From Dryas octopetala (Eukaryota > Streptophyta > Magnoliopsida > Rosales > Rosaceae), in NCBI GenBank assembly GCA_963921425.1, contig OY992838.1:21555861-21619860 (forward strand): a stretch of 64,000 bases of DNA. Reading direction: 5' to 3'. Shown here piece after piece: positions 44,653-57,943 of the stretch. Position 1 is the stretch's first letter. Every line of letters starts with the position of its first letter. Under the pieces are notes generated by a model. The model ran no database searches, was not told where the DNA came from, and saw nothing but the letters and a program-made list of their open reading frames with translations. The translations under genes and the position numbers were made by a program.

Positions 44653-46763
44653 TGTCATACCCCAAAATGGGGTCTAACACTTTGTCTTTAAACTCAACAT
44701 ACTCTCACTAATCCTGAGTGAGATCATGCCAAGATCGAAGATCAATGTAAGGCTTTAAATCAAAACAAACAACTCCAAAATAGTGGGGAATTCTTTTCAA
44801 TTTTCAATAAATAATCAGAGTGTAACTGAAATGGAAACTTTGTAATAATAGTGAGCTTTTGGAAATATAAATCAATTTCAAGTATAGAAATAGACCCTTT
44901 GTTTTGAAATCAGATGTGGGTGGTTTTAGTAAGTTATTTCTCGGTGAATTCTCTCTACTTCCAAATCTTCATCATTCACTATCCGAAATGACTATGAAGC
45001 TAATCATTCTTTTGCCCTAAAGGTTTTCTGCAACTTAACATACTGTGTACGGGTGAGTATCACAAAACATTTCAAGGCATTTGGAGTTGTGCAAGTAGGG
45101 TTTTCAAAGACCTAAAGTTCACACTAGAAAAGGGTTTTGCTGCAACATCACTATTCATGTGGTAAAAATGCTATTCTCGGGTATATTAAACCAAATCAAG
45201 TAAAACCAATTGGTACAAGTCTGAAATCATTCCTACAATCTACTATATTAATTTCAAATCAAGACTTTGAGTAAAACAAAATTTGAGCATGCAAACTTCA
45301 TGAATTTTCTTTGAAAATGCTGCAGAAAAATGGCAGATTTTGGGGAAACTTTGAAAATGCATAACTCACTCAATATAAATGGAATTTGCATGATTCTTGG
45401 CTTGAATGAAAGGTGTCCATGTCTAATTTCATGCTTAAAAACAGTTTTGCCAGTTTTGCAAGTTTCTAACTCAAATGGTACATAATTCAATTTTTATCAT
45501 GCAAGATCACAATATGAAAAATAGCCAAACAAGACTAAGTTGTGACTCTTGGATTTTTCTTTGGATGCACTTAACCCTAGTCATTCAACAAAGTTCTCAG
45601 GTATTGAAAATCAGACTGAGAGAGTAGGGTGAGGTTTCTTACCAATTGTTGCTTAGTTTTCCAAAGGGGAATGCAGCCTACAAACTCCCTTTCTTCTTCT
45701 CGGGTTGGCCTTTTCTTCTGGCTTTCCTCCTCTTCTCTTCTTGTTCTCTCTCTTACTCTAACTCTCTCTCTTTTTCTAGAACTCATAATTAATGTAGGGG
45801 ATTTGTCTAAGTAGTGGTTGATTTTATAAAATGATGCTTTCGTCTGTTGGAAGGAAAACTGAAGAGTCTTCATTTCTTGTGTGGGAAAGGTTTCTGACAA
45901 GGCTCTTGGACTGTTTGTCAGGGCTTTTAGTTTCCCAAGAGGCTTCTAATAGGTTGTCCAATCCCTTAAGGCCTTTTTAATTGAGTGTTTAGTCTAAGGC
46001 TTTATAGACTAAACAACCCAATAACCAACCAAAGGCTTTTTTTTATGCTAAATCATTTAATTAAAGTCATCATTACATTTTATTTGGTTTTCTTTCCTTC
46101 TAATTCCAAAATACACTCTAACTCCAGCGCTAGTCATGATCACCATGACATGCAACAGCTATCATCTTTATCTCTTACTCAAGTAACCTAGGGTTCTAGC
46201 CCTAGTGGTCTAAATTGGTCAACAATAGGGTTTCAAGGTCAACTTTTCAACCCTTGGTATTCCTACTTGTCAAATCTTAACTCTAAACATGTATATGTCA
46301 CAAATGCATGTTTGTACAAGCAAAAGTAAGTATGTGATCCAAAATGATCACTTGAGTGTCCAAATATCTTATTAAAAATATGTAATTTCAAATAAGTGCA
46401 TTAAAACCATTTCTTTGGATGAAGTAGAATCATACAAACTCTTGGCATTCCTTTGAAATCCGAAATCATCAATTTAGTAAAAAAAGTCATGCTAATAATC
46501 AAATTATCCAAGCATAAGTAATTAGGTCAATGTGTTGTGCATAAGTAGTCATGTTCTTAGTTTTGTGAAATGCTAAGCAGGTGACATAATTTTAACATAA
46601 GTGCACAACTTTAAATAAAGCATTTAGATAAATGTAATTCCATAAACTTATATATGTGGGATAAATCCAAATTTGTGTTCAAAAGGTAGCAATTAGTTCT
46701 AACAAATTTTAATTAGCATAGTAACACCCTTAACCCAAAATCAATAAAATTTGGGATGTTACA
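44653..46763 (+). mobile_element. Candidate nested solo LTR
   Basis: Starts TGTCATACCCCAAAATGG and ends AAATTTGGGATGTTACA, imperfectly inverted as is usual for this gypsy LTR type. Flanks GCCAG (44648-44652) and ACCAG (46764-46768) match at 4 of 5 bases. 2.1 kb, no coding region, lying within the 41654-47874 candidate. Confidence 0.5.
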
Positions 46764-49393
46764 ACCAGTTACTAAAGGATTTCTTTGTGACGTGACAAGA
46801 AGGCAATGAATTCGAGACGGATGGGGATGCATAGGCTATGTAAAAGAATACGTGAAGAGCATTGGTCTGAGCATGTGTGTGTTTGAGTTTTAAAGTTATT
46901 ATAATATGCTATTATGATTGGTCTGAGTGTAAGGGTAGCGTTGTTCGCACGTAACCCTGGGTGTCAGTCCCTAAACATTCTAGAAGAATTGATCTGTACA
47001 TTATGGGGAGTTTAGCCGAGCTAATACGTGACTATATGGGCTTGTGCCAAACGGGGACCTGTGATTGATCAAATGACAAGTGGTACAGTTCGCAAATCCC
47101 TACCTCTGTGGTTATGGCACTCTCACTATAAATGATTTGTTATGAAATTGCATATTTATAATCATATTGATGTATAACCGAGTCATAAATGTTTTGAAAA
47201 AGATTTCGAAGGAAATGTTTGAAGAACTTGTTTTGGATGATTTAAGAATTCAACATAAAATGATTTACACAATATTTTTCACTAGGAAAGGTTTTGTGGT
47301 TTTCAAATTAGCCAGGGTCCCCTGAAGGAAAGCTATGATCGTATGAGATGCTTACCCCCTACATTATTTTTGTGTGCTTTGTTTATTATATGTTTTATAG
47401 GTACGAATATGGAAAAGAGATGAACTTGAACGAGGGTCGAGCAGAGCAGCATCTTGAGACTTGTCAACTTCTGGGATTCAATTGGTGTTGTTATTTAATT
47501 GTTATCTCGTATCAAGTATGTTTTGTTGATTTTTCCTCTATTAATATTAATTGGAGATGATTTTGAGTTATTTACTTTAATTATACGTTTGCGTAGTTTT
47601 GAAACCTATATTTATGCTTGCTATATATTTCGAATTTATTTAATTCTTCAAGATTGCAATGAACTTTCTTAACCTTGGAGGTTGATTTTATAAAAGTTTT
47701 ATTTTTACTTTACATGTTTTCCGCTATTTATTATCTTTGATCCAACCCGTACAAATTTCAAAAAGTTTAACCTGCCTTAAGTATCTTGGGGGATTAATAC
47801 ATAATTTAGTAATATTAATCTCTTGAGGCATTCAAGAAAAGTGTCTTTGCATACTCGAATTTCGGGGTGTGACAACTAAACCATAAGTTGTGGTACAAAT
47901 CTAAATCTGCATGTTAGTGTATGTTTATTGTTGTATTGTAATTTATTTTGTTAGTTTTTTTTTTCAAGTCCAAAATGAAAAATACCCTAATCGGTCGGCC
48001 CACTTGCAAAACACACGATGACTGGCAGGTTCACTTTAATGAACTGAGCGCTCGGCACCATCACCGAGCACTCGGTACAACCCACCTAGCATTTGGCAAA
48101 ATGCTACTGTGGGCTTTGAAATTTCATTGTCTGACAGTGACAATTACTGTTACTGTGAGACAATAGCTATTTAAATTGCAAAAACAACCCTATAAATTGT
48201 CACAGTGTGACAGTGACAATTTTTCACTTTAAAAAAAAAATAAATAAATAAACCCATCGAGTGCTCGGCACAAAAAACACGGAATAGAATATAACGTGGG
48301 CTTTATTTGTACAAAGTGGACCTATTCATCTTTCCAACTTTTTAGATGAATTTGTTTATCATTAAGGCTTGTAAAATGGACTTTAGAGTAATTTATTATA
48401 TTTTTTTTCCATTTTGGTTAATGATGACTAAAATAAAATTGTAAAAAGTGTAATGACAAATCTGTAATTTTTAAAAAATTTATTAATTTTTTTATAATTG
48501 ACCCTATATTTTTTTCCCCTTGGTTCTGTTTGTCTTGGGGTATTTTTGGTCTATTGTTGGTTATCTTATTCTTGGTGGCTCTTAAAAATTTCAATAAATA
48601 GACTCCACAGACAGGAATTGAAAGAAGAAAGAAAACGCGTTCATTCAATTAATTGAGAAATGAAGTAAGCCAAGGCAACAATGTTGGGCCAAGATGAGAT
48701 GTAGGGCTCTATCTTATAGCTAGAGGGCGGGACAGGCCACACACTGCGGGCCACAGGGGAACTGAGGAAAGTGGTCCCCACGCAAGTCTTTACTTAGTTG
48801 GTAGGGGTTGCGGGTGGGGGTAGTCAGTACTCAGTGGTGGGATAAAAGATAAAAGACTCTTTTTTTCAATTTTGGTACCTCAATTATGGACTTTATTCCA
48901 ATTAGGTAATGAAATTATTATTTGTCTCAATTTTATACCTAAATTTTTATTTTGTCATAATTTAATATATAATGACTTTTTTAAAACAGTGCATCAAAAT
49001 TAAGGACATTTTAGTTAATCTAAAATCGTGAATAGACTAAATTGACCTTGTGTATAAGTTACGTGTAACACATATGACCAAATTTTGTTAATAATTTTTA
49101 ACAAAAGTCACATTATACACCAATTTTAGACAAAATAAAAGTTTGAATATAAAATTTGAACAAATAATAATTTAGATATTTAATTGAGATAAGACCTAAA
49201 ATTCGGGTATCAAGATTGAAAAAAAACCAAAGAAAAAGCCGTGCGTGACAAGCGAGACAGACATGCATGTGCATGTGGCATGTGCATTTGTATGTGAATG
49301 CGTATGTGTATGAGATGGTATGACGCCCACACATGACATACACGCTGTCACTGCCTCTGTTTTGCTTCTCTTTCTGTCTCTGACTAGCTTCCT

Positions 49394-49395
<2 letters not shown>

Positions 49396-49430
<35 letters not shown>
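49396..49430. repeat. (GA)n microsatellite
   Basis: About 17 perfect AG dinucleotides. Confidence 0.95.
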
Positions 49431-49434
<4 letters not shown>

Positions 49435-50519
49435 AAACAACTTTTTCCTATGAAAAAAACTAGCTGTGTTGGAGAGAGAGAGACTAGAGAGAGTGTGTGT
49501 GAGTTGGAAATGGGCATATATAGGACCATATGGCAGGCATATGGGAGGGAGGGAAGGAATGGATGGGAATTGGGATTTTCACTTTCTTTGGTCAAAGCAA
49601 ATTGGGAGACAGCTGCCCCAGTTGCCAGATAATACCTCAGTAGTACTACTCATTCTCATTCCTCCTTTTCCTAATCATTGTAATTTAGCATTGTTCTCTA
49701 TTCCTCCTTACCTCTGCCTCTTTACGACTTTACATATCATCTTAATTATCACAGTCCTGCATTATGCATAATTGCATACCTTAATCCCACTAGTCCTAGA
49801 TCTCCTAGTTATTGCCCAAACCCCAAATTAATAATGCCATGGAAATCTAGTGTGTATATATAATACTATACTATATTACATAAAAGAAAAATGATACTCT
49901 CACAAATTTTTTTCATTAAATCATATGTTATTACACATTCTATTAAAATTGAATAACGACAGAATGAGCTTAATTAGATTTAGATAAATAAAACACTACT
50001 ACATTATTTGGTGAACAAAATTTAGTAAATAAATTTTTGTAAATGTAGCATTGCCCAGATTCACAGCCGGTCCCTTTATGGATAACTGCGTGCATGTTAG
50101 ACTAAGATTTTATGAATTTTAGGTTTTTGATTAAACTTCAAAAATATTGTTCAGTTGTTATATTGGTTTTTTTTTTTTAATTTCAATATTGCACCTAATA
50201 TTATCCTACAATTAATGAGATTTAAATCTCATGCAGTTTTTGGGGTAGTCAAGTTTGATCCCCCTCCCCCTATAAAAAAATAATTATTTAAATCCTACAA
50301 TTTAAAAGGATTTGATGAATGTAATGAATTTAAATTCCACAATTTTAAGGGGATTTGAATAGTAGAAATCTCACAAAGAGAATTGTTTACCTGCAGTAAT
50401 TCAAATGAAAATACATAAATTCTTACAAAAAAAATAATCAAAGGAATAGGAATAAAGTATGAGATAATATACATATGCCAAAAACTCTAAACCTATAGCC
50501 GAAACTTGAAATCAAAGAA

Positions 50520-50660
50520 TGGGTTTGTACATTCAATTGTACGAATACGTGGGGTGGTACATTTCAATTGTACCTGAGTTGATATATTTCAGTTATACGG
50601 TTATACCAATATGTAGATTGGTATATTTCAATTATACGAATACGTGAGTTGGAACATTTG
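50520..50660. repeat. Degenerate tandem repeat, about 33 bp unit
   Basis: Four to five units sharing GGTACATTTCAATTGTAC or its variants GGTATATTTCAATTATACG, alternating with AATACGTGRGTTGG. Several units are partly palindromic (CAATTG-centred). Confidence 0.75.
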
Positions 50661-53133
50661 AAGACACAACGAGAAAAAAATATTAAAATTACTGTACCCA
50701 TTTGATGATACAACTACGGATTCTCCTCCTAAAGAAGATGGTGGATGGATGCATGAAGAATATGAAGAAGAAGATAAAAAGGAAGTCATGTTGGAAAATA
50801 TTCATACAAAAACGATGAGAAAAATTGAAAATAGATTATGTACTAAATCAGTTTGAGACCAAAGTTGCAGATTTGTAGAAAAGGAAGAGAAAAACTTGAT
50901 GCCGAGCTCATAGAGTTTCAGTGAAGGGAGGAATTTACAGATATTTGATGTCAAAGTTATAGTTGCAGAGAATCAGAGGTTGAGATAAACAAGAAGACGT
51001 ATAAAATTGTTGTTCTAACCTAATATTATTTTTAATAATATTTTTAATTTCTTCATATTAATTACCTTAAATGAGATAATATTTATGAATATTAAAAAAA
51101 AAGGGACAATTTAGGTATTGTATAATTATATATATCTTTAAAATGATTATTTGCTCATGTGCCACAATGTTTTGGACCTCCATAAAAAAAAAATAAAAAA
51201 AAAAAAGATTTCAATCCTAATCCAAACAAACATAAGCTTTTAATAGGAAATGTAGATGTAAGCCTAATTATCTTTTATATAAATATAAATGTATAATACT
51301 ATAATCCTAATTCTCAAGGGAATTCTGGTGGGCCATTTGTTTAGTACCAGCATGCAGCATATGACTGACTATGAGAATGAGTAACAGATCAGCTCCAGCA
51401 AGGCTTTTAAAGCTCGTTTAACTTTCTGCTCTTTCTAAATTGCCCTTTATCTCCTCTCTTATTCCTTATATACCACGCCCTTCTCTAATTTCAATTCCCA
51501 AACCATCTTAATTCCTGCTTGGCTGCTGCTCAACCACGTGTTGGTGTTGCAACAATTAATTGTACCTAGCTACATTTACAAACAATAATTTGCACCACCC
51601 ACGTTACTGTCGATTCCATAGTTTTTCTTAGCAAAAATGGTCAATACTAAATCATAAAATTGTGGTGTGTGATTATGATGACATACACATGTTTTCCCTT
51701 ATATATGCTGATCGATCATATTAAAAGAAAAAAATATCATATATATGCTCCATGTACCGTCCATATTCTACATTAGTTACACTTGAAGGGAAAAGAAGGA
51801 AAACAAACCGATTTCGTTATGAAATTGAGTAACAATTAGAAAATTAAAAACAATGAGAGGTGAAGAAGAGCTTTTGGGAGACGAACAGCGTTGTGCATGA
51901 TAGGGCTTGACCTAAATTGCGCCGGTTTTTAATTTCTTTCAAGCCCACGCCAATGAATGGGTATGTCATAAGCATGTGAATATTTAGTGGAACCAAGACT
52001 CACGTCTCATAGAATGGAATGGATTATTGAATAGGGATTCTCAAATTAAAGGTTAAAAATGTCCTTCTATTCTTATAATTAACTTAATTTGGTCAAAACG
52101 TGACATACTGACACATAAAAGTTTTAGACATGAATTTGAACTGGGAACTCAAAACTTAGAATTTTAAACATACGACTCGAGAGACTTAAAACTTGAAAAT
52201 ACGAAATTAGACCTTAAATTATGAGTATGCACGAAACTTAAGATTTGGAATTTGTACCCAATGACCTATGACCTGAACACAACACAGGACAGAGGAGTCT
52301 TCAAGTAAGGGATGAAACTTGAGAATAGAAATATTTTAGGTCCAAATAAATTTCTCCTTTCTTCCGACTAAGATTTATTCCTTGGCAGTTGGCACCATTC
52401 TTGGGCATACGTTTCCAAAAAAATGAAAAAAAAACTTGTGTAAGTAACTCGATTTATAAAGATGTCAAAACCCATGAGTCCTCCTGCCTTGTATAGCTGA
52501 GTGCTAATTATTGACTTTTATATTAATTGCAACGACATAAGCAGGAATAATTGGGTAAATAAATCCTCGTACGGTATGAGTTTAGAGTCTTAGACCCAGC
52601 CGGATAAGTGGTATGGAATGTCACACCTGAAAGCTAACTGCTTTTTTGTTTTTTAATAATATTATATTTTCTTGATGATATAATATTAAAAAAGATACAT
52701 GGAATCACACCCCGTAGAGTGTAGACAGTAGACAGACAGCTGCAGTTGCAGTTGCCAATTGGATGGTTGACCCTTGACTTCCCGCGTGATTTCTGATTTG
52801 TGATTGGATTCCCTCCCAAAACAAAACCTGTCCGTTCCGTTTCTGCCACTCTAAAAAGTTGAGCAAAGGAACGCAGTTCCGTCATTTGGCACCAACACTG
52901 GGGCTAATTTCGTCACTCCGCATTTCCCCCTTAAAATAATCAAACGACAACGATAAGGGACATAATAATACAAACAGAAGCCATTCCCACTCTCATCATT
53001 ACGCGTGGGACGATCCACCATCCACCATCTGATTTATAATTATAATATGTAGTAGGAGTGTGAGAAAGAAGCGCTGAATGCGGCGCGTGAGAGATGGTGT
53101 ACAATAATGTAAAGAGGGTGGGGGCTGGTTGTG

Positions 53134-53140
53134 TATATAA
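53134..53140 (+). promoter_or_regulatory. Candidate TATA box of the RRM gene
   Basis: TATATAA about 370 bp before the ATG. It is followed by a CT-rich 5' UTR (53198-53255), typical of expressed plant genes. Confidence 0.45.
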
Positions 53141-53507
53141 TTCATGTCCGTATTATGAGAGGGGCTTTCCTCTTTTTCCAACTTTTGCTTTCTCTTCTAA
53201 TCTCTCTCTCTCTATCTCTTTTGATCTCTGACCTAATTGTCTCTCTCTCTCTCTGATCAACACCCTCCCTCACCTCACCACCAAATTCACATCTAAATCT
53301 TAATAGAAGATCCCTCTAAATCTAGTGGGTCTTCTTGTCGTTGTTGTTGTTAGTTCTAGATCTAGCTGCTAGCTATCTTTGTTTGACGATAGTGGTAGAT
53401 AAGATAGGCGAGTCATTAATTATTAGTTCATCAACAACATACACAAAATAAGTTTTGGAGGTTGAGGGATCGATCGATCGAGAGCGCTAAAGATAGATCA
53501 ATTGAAG

Positions 53508-54529
53508 ATGACTCCATCAAATTTGGCAGGGCAGTTTGGTGATACGACATACACCAAGGTGTTTGTTGGGGGGTTGGCTTGGGAGACCCAGAAGGAGACC
53601 ATGAAGAAATACTTTGAACAGTTCGGTGAGATCTTGGAGGCTGTGGTCATCACTGACAAGGCCACTGGAAGATCAAAAGGCTACGGATTTGTATGCTTAT
53701 ACACCTTCTTTTATATTTCTTTGCTATTTATCTTATATTATTCATCTCATATGTATATATATATATATATAGCTAGCTTTATTGCTAGATCTTGAAACAG
53801 ATGAAAGATCTAAAAATGGGTGTTTTGGCAACAAGTTGAAATCACTCATGGCACATTAATATTCAGTAGTTCATTATTTATTTGGCCAACTTGAAATGGG
53901 TTTATGAATTATGATTTTGTAGGTAACTTTTCGTGAACCGGACGCCGCGATGAGAGCTTGTGTGGATGCTGCTCCTGTGATAGATGGGAGGAGGGCCAAC
54001 TGCAATCTTGCTTCTCTCGGTGTTCAGAGGTCCAAGCCTTCCACTCCAAAGCATGGTAATTCATTTTCTTTTATATATTTTCTTCTTCATCATTCATATA
54101 ATACCAGATCTGAGAAATGAAACGTACAGTTTCATGATATCTTGCGTTTTGATTTCTCTTACCATAAATTTTTATTAATTAATTTGTTGACGCAGCTAGC
54201 TAGCCAACAAGGCTTATGATGAGTAGTGAATATTCCTCACTAATTATTTTTGTTCTAAAAAGATATTATTGTATAAGATTTTTGATGGGTGGTCCGAAAA
54301 TATTCTGCGCGCCATGAGTATAATCAATTTCACAGTGAAATATATGCAACACCTGAATATTCCTAAGAGATAGGATTAAATTCGATTACTAGCTTGTACA
54401 CATTGCTAATTTGTTTGAATATTAACTATTCAACAAGTTCCTGTATACGTACGCTTTTTGAAAAATTAGATAGAAGAAATGTGTCTTGCTTGCAACCGAG
54501 TACTCTAGCTACACCTCTCTAATTAAAGC

Positions 54530-54565
<36 letters not shown>

Positions 54566-55108
54566 CTTTGAAGTTATCTAGCTAGCGAGCATAGCTAACT
54601 ATCATCATATATAGAAAACCCATGATGTTAAAATATGTTTAATTAGCGGCATGCATGCAATAATATTCTTCTTCTTGTTAAATTATTAAGTTAAACAATA
54701 TACAATTTGTAATTAACTTGTAGTTTAGAGAATGTTGTTGTCATAGTACAGTACAGTAGTGAATAGTGATTTGTTGTTTTGTTCTAAATTTCTGTAGCTA
54801 GCTAGAGGAAAAAATGTCGATATATATATATATATATATTAACTAGCTAGATTTGTTGTTCGGAAGTAATTAATAAAATTAATTGGAGTTGTACTACTAC
54901 TGGTCGCAGGAGGAGGTGGAGGAGGAGGAGGAGGCAGGAACTTTAGGGTAATGGGGTCAGCATTCCAAACAGGGTTCGGAAGTGGAGTGGGATCAGCTTT
55001 TCCTTCTGCAGCAACCTTCCCTCATTATGCCATCCAACAAGGGATTCCTTACAATCTTTATGGGTATGTATCTCTATGACCCTATGACCCTACCTATGAC
55101 CATCGACC

Positions 55109-55142
<34 letters not shown>

Positions 55143-55398
55143 CATCATGCATGCCATCCTATCTTTAACTACGAATATATATGAATATGAATATGCTATT
55201 ATATATTGTATTTGTACCGGGCCTCTTCATCTCTCTCTGCTAGCTGCTAGCTGTATCTTTATGTATGCGTATATGGGAAGCTGCACGTGCATTGCCAACT
55301 CATGCATGCACATCTTCCACCCAACCTCTCATTAAAGTAGCTAACCCTACTGTATAGTCTGTATATCAAAACCACGCTCATCTATCATTTTATTCCCA

Positions 55399-55436
<38 letters not shown>

Positions 55437-57943
55437 CTCCTCTCTCAGCATACAATTAATGGACATTCTTTATTGAATGCAAGCTAGCTTTACATTTGTT
55501 GCTCATGCATTCATTATTACATGCAGATTGCCTCATCGATCCGTGTCTAGCTCATACATTAATTCGCAACTTCATATATATTATGGAAATAAAATTGGAG
55601 TTGTGTCTCATATATATTAGTCTTGTGCTAGTCACATGATGGTAGCACATGAAATATATATATATATATATATATATGTGAGACACAAGTTGACACTTGC
55701 ATACAATGGCTACATGCAAGTTTTTCTCGCTATCATAACTTAAAGTAGTACTATTTTGTCATATGAATAATTTCCTATAGATATATACAGTCATACATGC
55801 ATGCATGCATGCTTAATTTCTTATATTTGCAAAGGTTCGTTTTAATAGGATCTTGGCTTATTACCAAAGCATAATTAGATTATTCTAATTAACTTGTAAC
55901 TTTTGCCATTAACACACGCGGACCATTTCATTTCAGGTACTCTGCATATTCGCCCGACTACACTTACCCTACGGTTTGTGCACACTTCTCCTTTAATTTA
56001 TTACTTTATTTTCTTGATTTCTCCTACGATACATTCATTTTTCTCTTCTGCAATAAATTTCTACCACTAATTGCTTTTCTCGTATTTTCCTTTCTCCCAA
56101 TTTTTGGGAGATCAATACGTACCCACTCACTTAAATGAATTTTAAAAAGCTTTTGGATCTTAAAATTAACCATGCATGTTGCTTGCCCAATCCATATATA
56201 CGTCAATAACAGAAATTAACTAAATATATAGAACGCCTTTCGAGTTTCAGACAAGAATTTGTGTCATCTTTTTTTTGCTAGAATACTCTGAAAGATTTAC
56301 ATTACTACGTGCAAATAACCATTAACTGGTGTTTTTTGTTTTGTTTTGTTTGAGAATTGAGAGGCATTAACTGATTGAGTTCATAAAGATTAATGGTTTA
56401 ATTGCATCTGATGCTGCAGTATCATATATAGAGGACCGCGTAACTCTTTTAGGGGCTGGACGTTTTTATAAATGTTCTTTCTTATTTCATTCATAAATAT
56501 CAAAGATAAAACAAAAAACAGTTTGTTAAAAAGGATACTAAATGCACCCTTAATTACTACGTTAATTAAATGGGGTCATACCACTAATTTAATTAAACAG
56601 TATTTTAGTAACAAAAAACAAAAAGTAAACAGTGTTTTACCAAAATTTTAGATAACTTAAGTTTGATTTGTTTAATAGGCAAGTGTAACGCAAGGGAAAC
56701 TAGCTAGATTTCAGAATCAATTAATATATGGACTTTACTCTTTCACATGTACGTACATATATAGGGGTAACGTACGTTACTGAAAACTGAAAGGGGACAT
56801 CAATTAATAAATATAGTGGACCAAGAGAGGTCAAGTTTTGAGAAATAACTAAACGTACTTCTTCAAGCTGTCATCAATCGAACTCTTCTTTTATTTATTC
56901 TTCTTATTGATCTCCTTTTGCATTCCTTTACTATTCATTTATTTATAATATGGACCCGTGGTCCAATCTCCTTAGTTACGCTTTCACTATGATCTTTAAA
57001 GGGAAAAAAAAAAAAAAAAAAGAGAGATTAACAATGTCTATATATGGAGGTAATGTCGGACCCACACAAATTTCATGAGTCTTGATAAATGATAATAATT
57101 AGTAACTATGCAATTGTCATGAGTCTTGACAAAGTTTAGTTATCCTCTGGAGTATCCATCGCATACTCGAACATGCAATTAATTAGTAACTATCAACGCT
57201 TACCAAAAAATAGTAATAATCAACATAATTCACGTCACGCCTTTATTTTGAACTAATGCACAAATTAATGTCCAAACGGCTGGAGTTAGATAAGAAATTA
57301 TGGATGGACTGGTGTAGCTAGTAGATGCAGTTGTCATATGTAATGAATTTGTGTAAATGAAATTAGGTATGAAATTATTAAGTGTGGTTAATTAGTTAGA
57401 GTTGCATGTGCAATATTAATGCGATATATATGCATGCATGGTTCAGAACTACTATGGTTTGTACGGAGGGGGGGCAACAAGCTGCCAGTATCCTATGTAC
57501 GGAACAACCTCTGCAGCCAGCGGGATGGTGACGGGAGCGGCGGCAGCAGCGGCATTTTACCCGTATCTCCAATATGCAGCAGAAGGGATGAATGGAGGCG
57601 CCGCAGCAGCAGCAGCGTATACTACTTCCGGGCATAACTATGGAGGTGGGCATGTGCAATACCCACACCATGGTCACCTCTTTCAGTACTCGGCCATGAA
57701 TTCAAGTGGAGCCTACCAGCACTATGCTCCTCCCATGTCTCTTGCGCCTTCACCCGCCTTGCAAACACCAGGTAATAATTTCAAGCTAGCTACCTATAAT
57801 TAATTAATTTTAATTACCTTCCATTTCTCTTATTAATCAATTAATTAATATGATTGGAAAGAGGCACTAATATCTTTGACAGTGTGTTTTGCTGTGCCAC
57901 AGGCGTAACCGTGGCCCTTCCTGCACGGATTCCTCATCGCTAG
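53508..57943 (+). CDS. Single-RRM RNA-binding protein, At1g76460/At1g20880-like, complete
   Basis: Six exons (53508-53690, 53923-54055, 54910-55063, 55937-55973, 57447-57771, 57903-57943) join in phase to 290 residues with GT-AG introns. One RRM fills about residues 16-93: RNP2 is KVFVGGL (17-23) and RNP1 is KGYGFVTF, split by intron 1 after Phe61. C-terminal to it are RSKPSTPKH, a run of eight glycines at the exon 2/3 junction, a Tyr/Gln/Pro-rich section and alanine runs in exon 5 (coded by GCA/GCG repeats), ending LPARIPHR. Related Arabidopsis proteins belong to the RRM group that includes ABA-regulated ARP1; RNA binding is expected but targets are unknown. Prion-like low-complexity tails are common in this group. 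The tiny 37-nt exon 4 was placed by phase and splice consensus. Confidence 0.93.
54529..54561. repeat. (TA)n microsatellite in RRM gene intron 2
   Basis: Pure TA run. Others lie in introns 2 and 3 at about 54819-54838, 55107-55141 and 55656-55678, with a (TC)n run at about 55401-55431. Confidence 0.95.

Larger units (their letters stand above)
41654..47874 (+). mobile_element. Candidate solo LTR (gypsy-like), interrupted by nested elements
   Basis: Starts TGTAACACCCTGAATTTTTG and ends ATTTCGGGGTGTGACA, the end style of large plant gypsy LTRs. Flanks GCTAA (41649-41653) and ACTAA (47875-47879) match at 4 of 5 bases. A TATA box (42438) is placed about 785 bp in, as in an LTR promoter. Removing the nested 44653-46763 LTR leaves about 4.1 kb, plausible for a long gypsy LTR but also compatible with further nesting at 43.1-44.6 kb. 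No pol sequence is present. Confidence 0.5.
47880..53130. other. Intergenic region before the RRM gene
   Basis: About 5.2 kb with no supportable gene. It contains a (GA)n run at 49396-49430, an imperfect tandem repeat at 50520-50660 and A/T tracts. ORFs at 49113-49595 (minus) and 49466-49771 arise from the GA run and show no family signal. The last 500 bp are richer in GC and probably promoter. Confidence 0.55.

Noticed and set aside
57396-57677. 93-codon minus-strand ORF across RRM gene exon 5
   Set aside because: Antisense shadow of an exon that fits the RRM gene in phase; Cys/His content reflects the GCA/GCG repeats.
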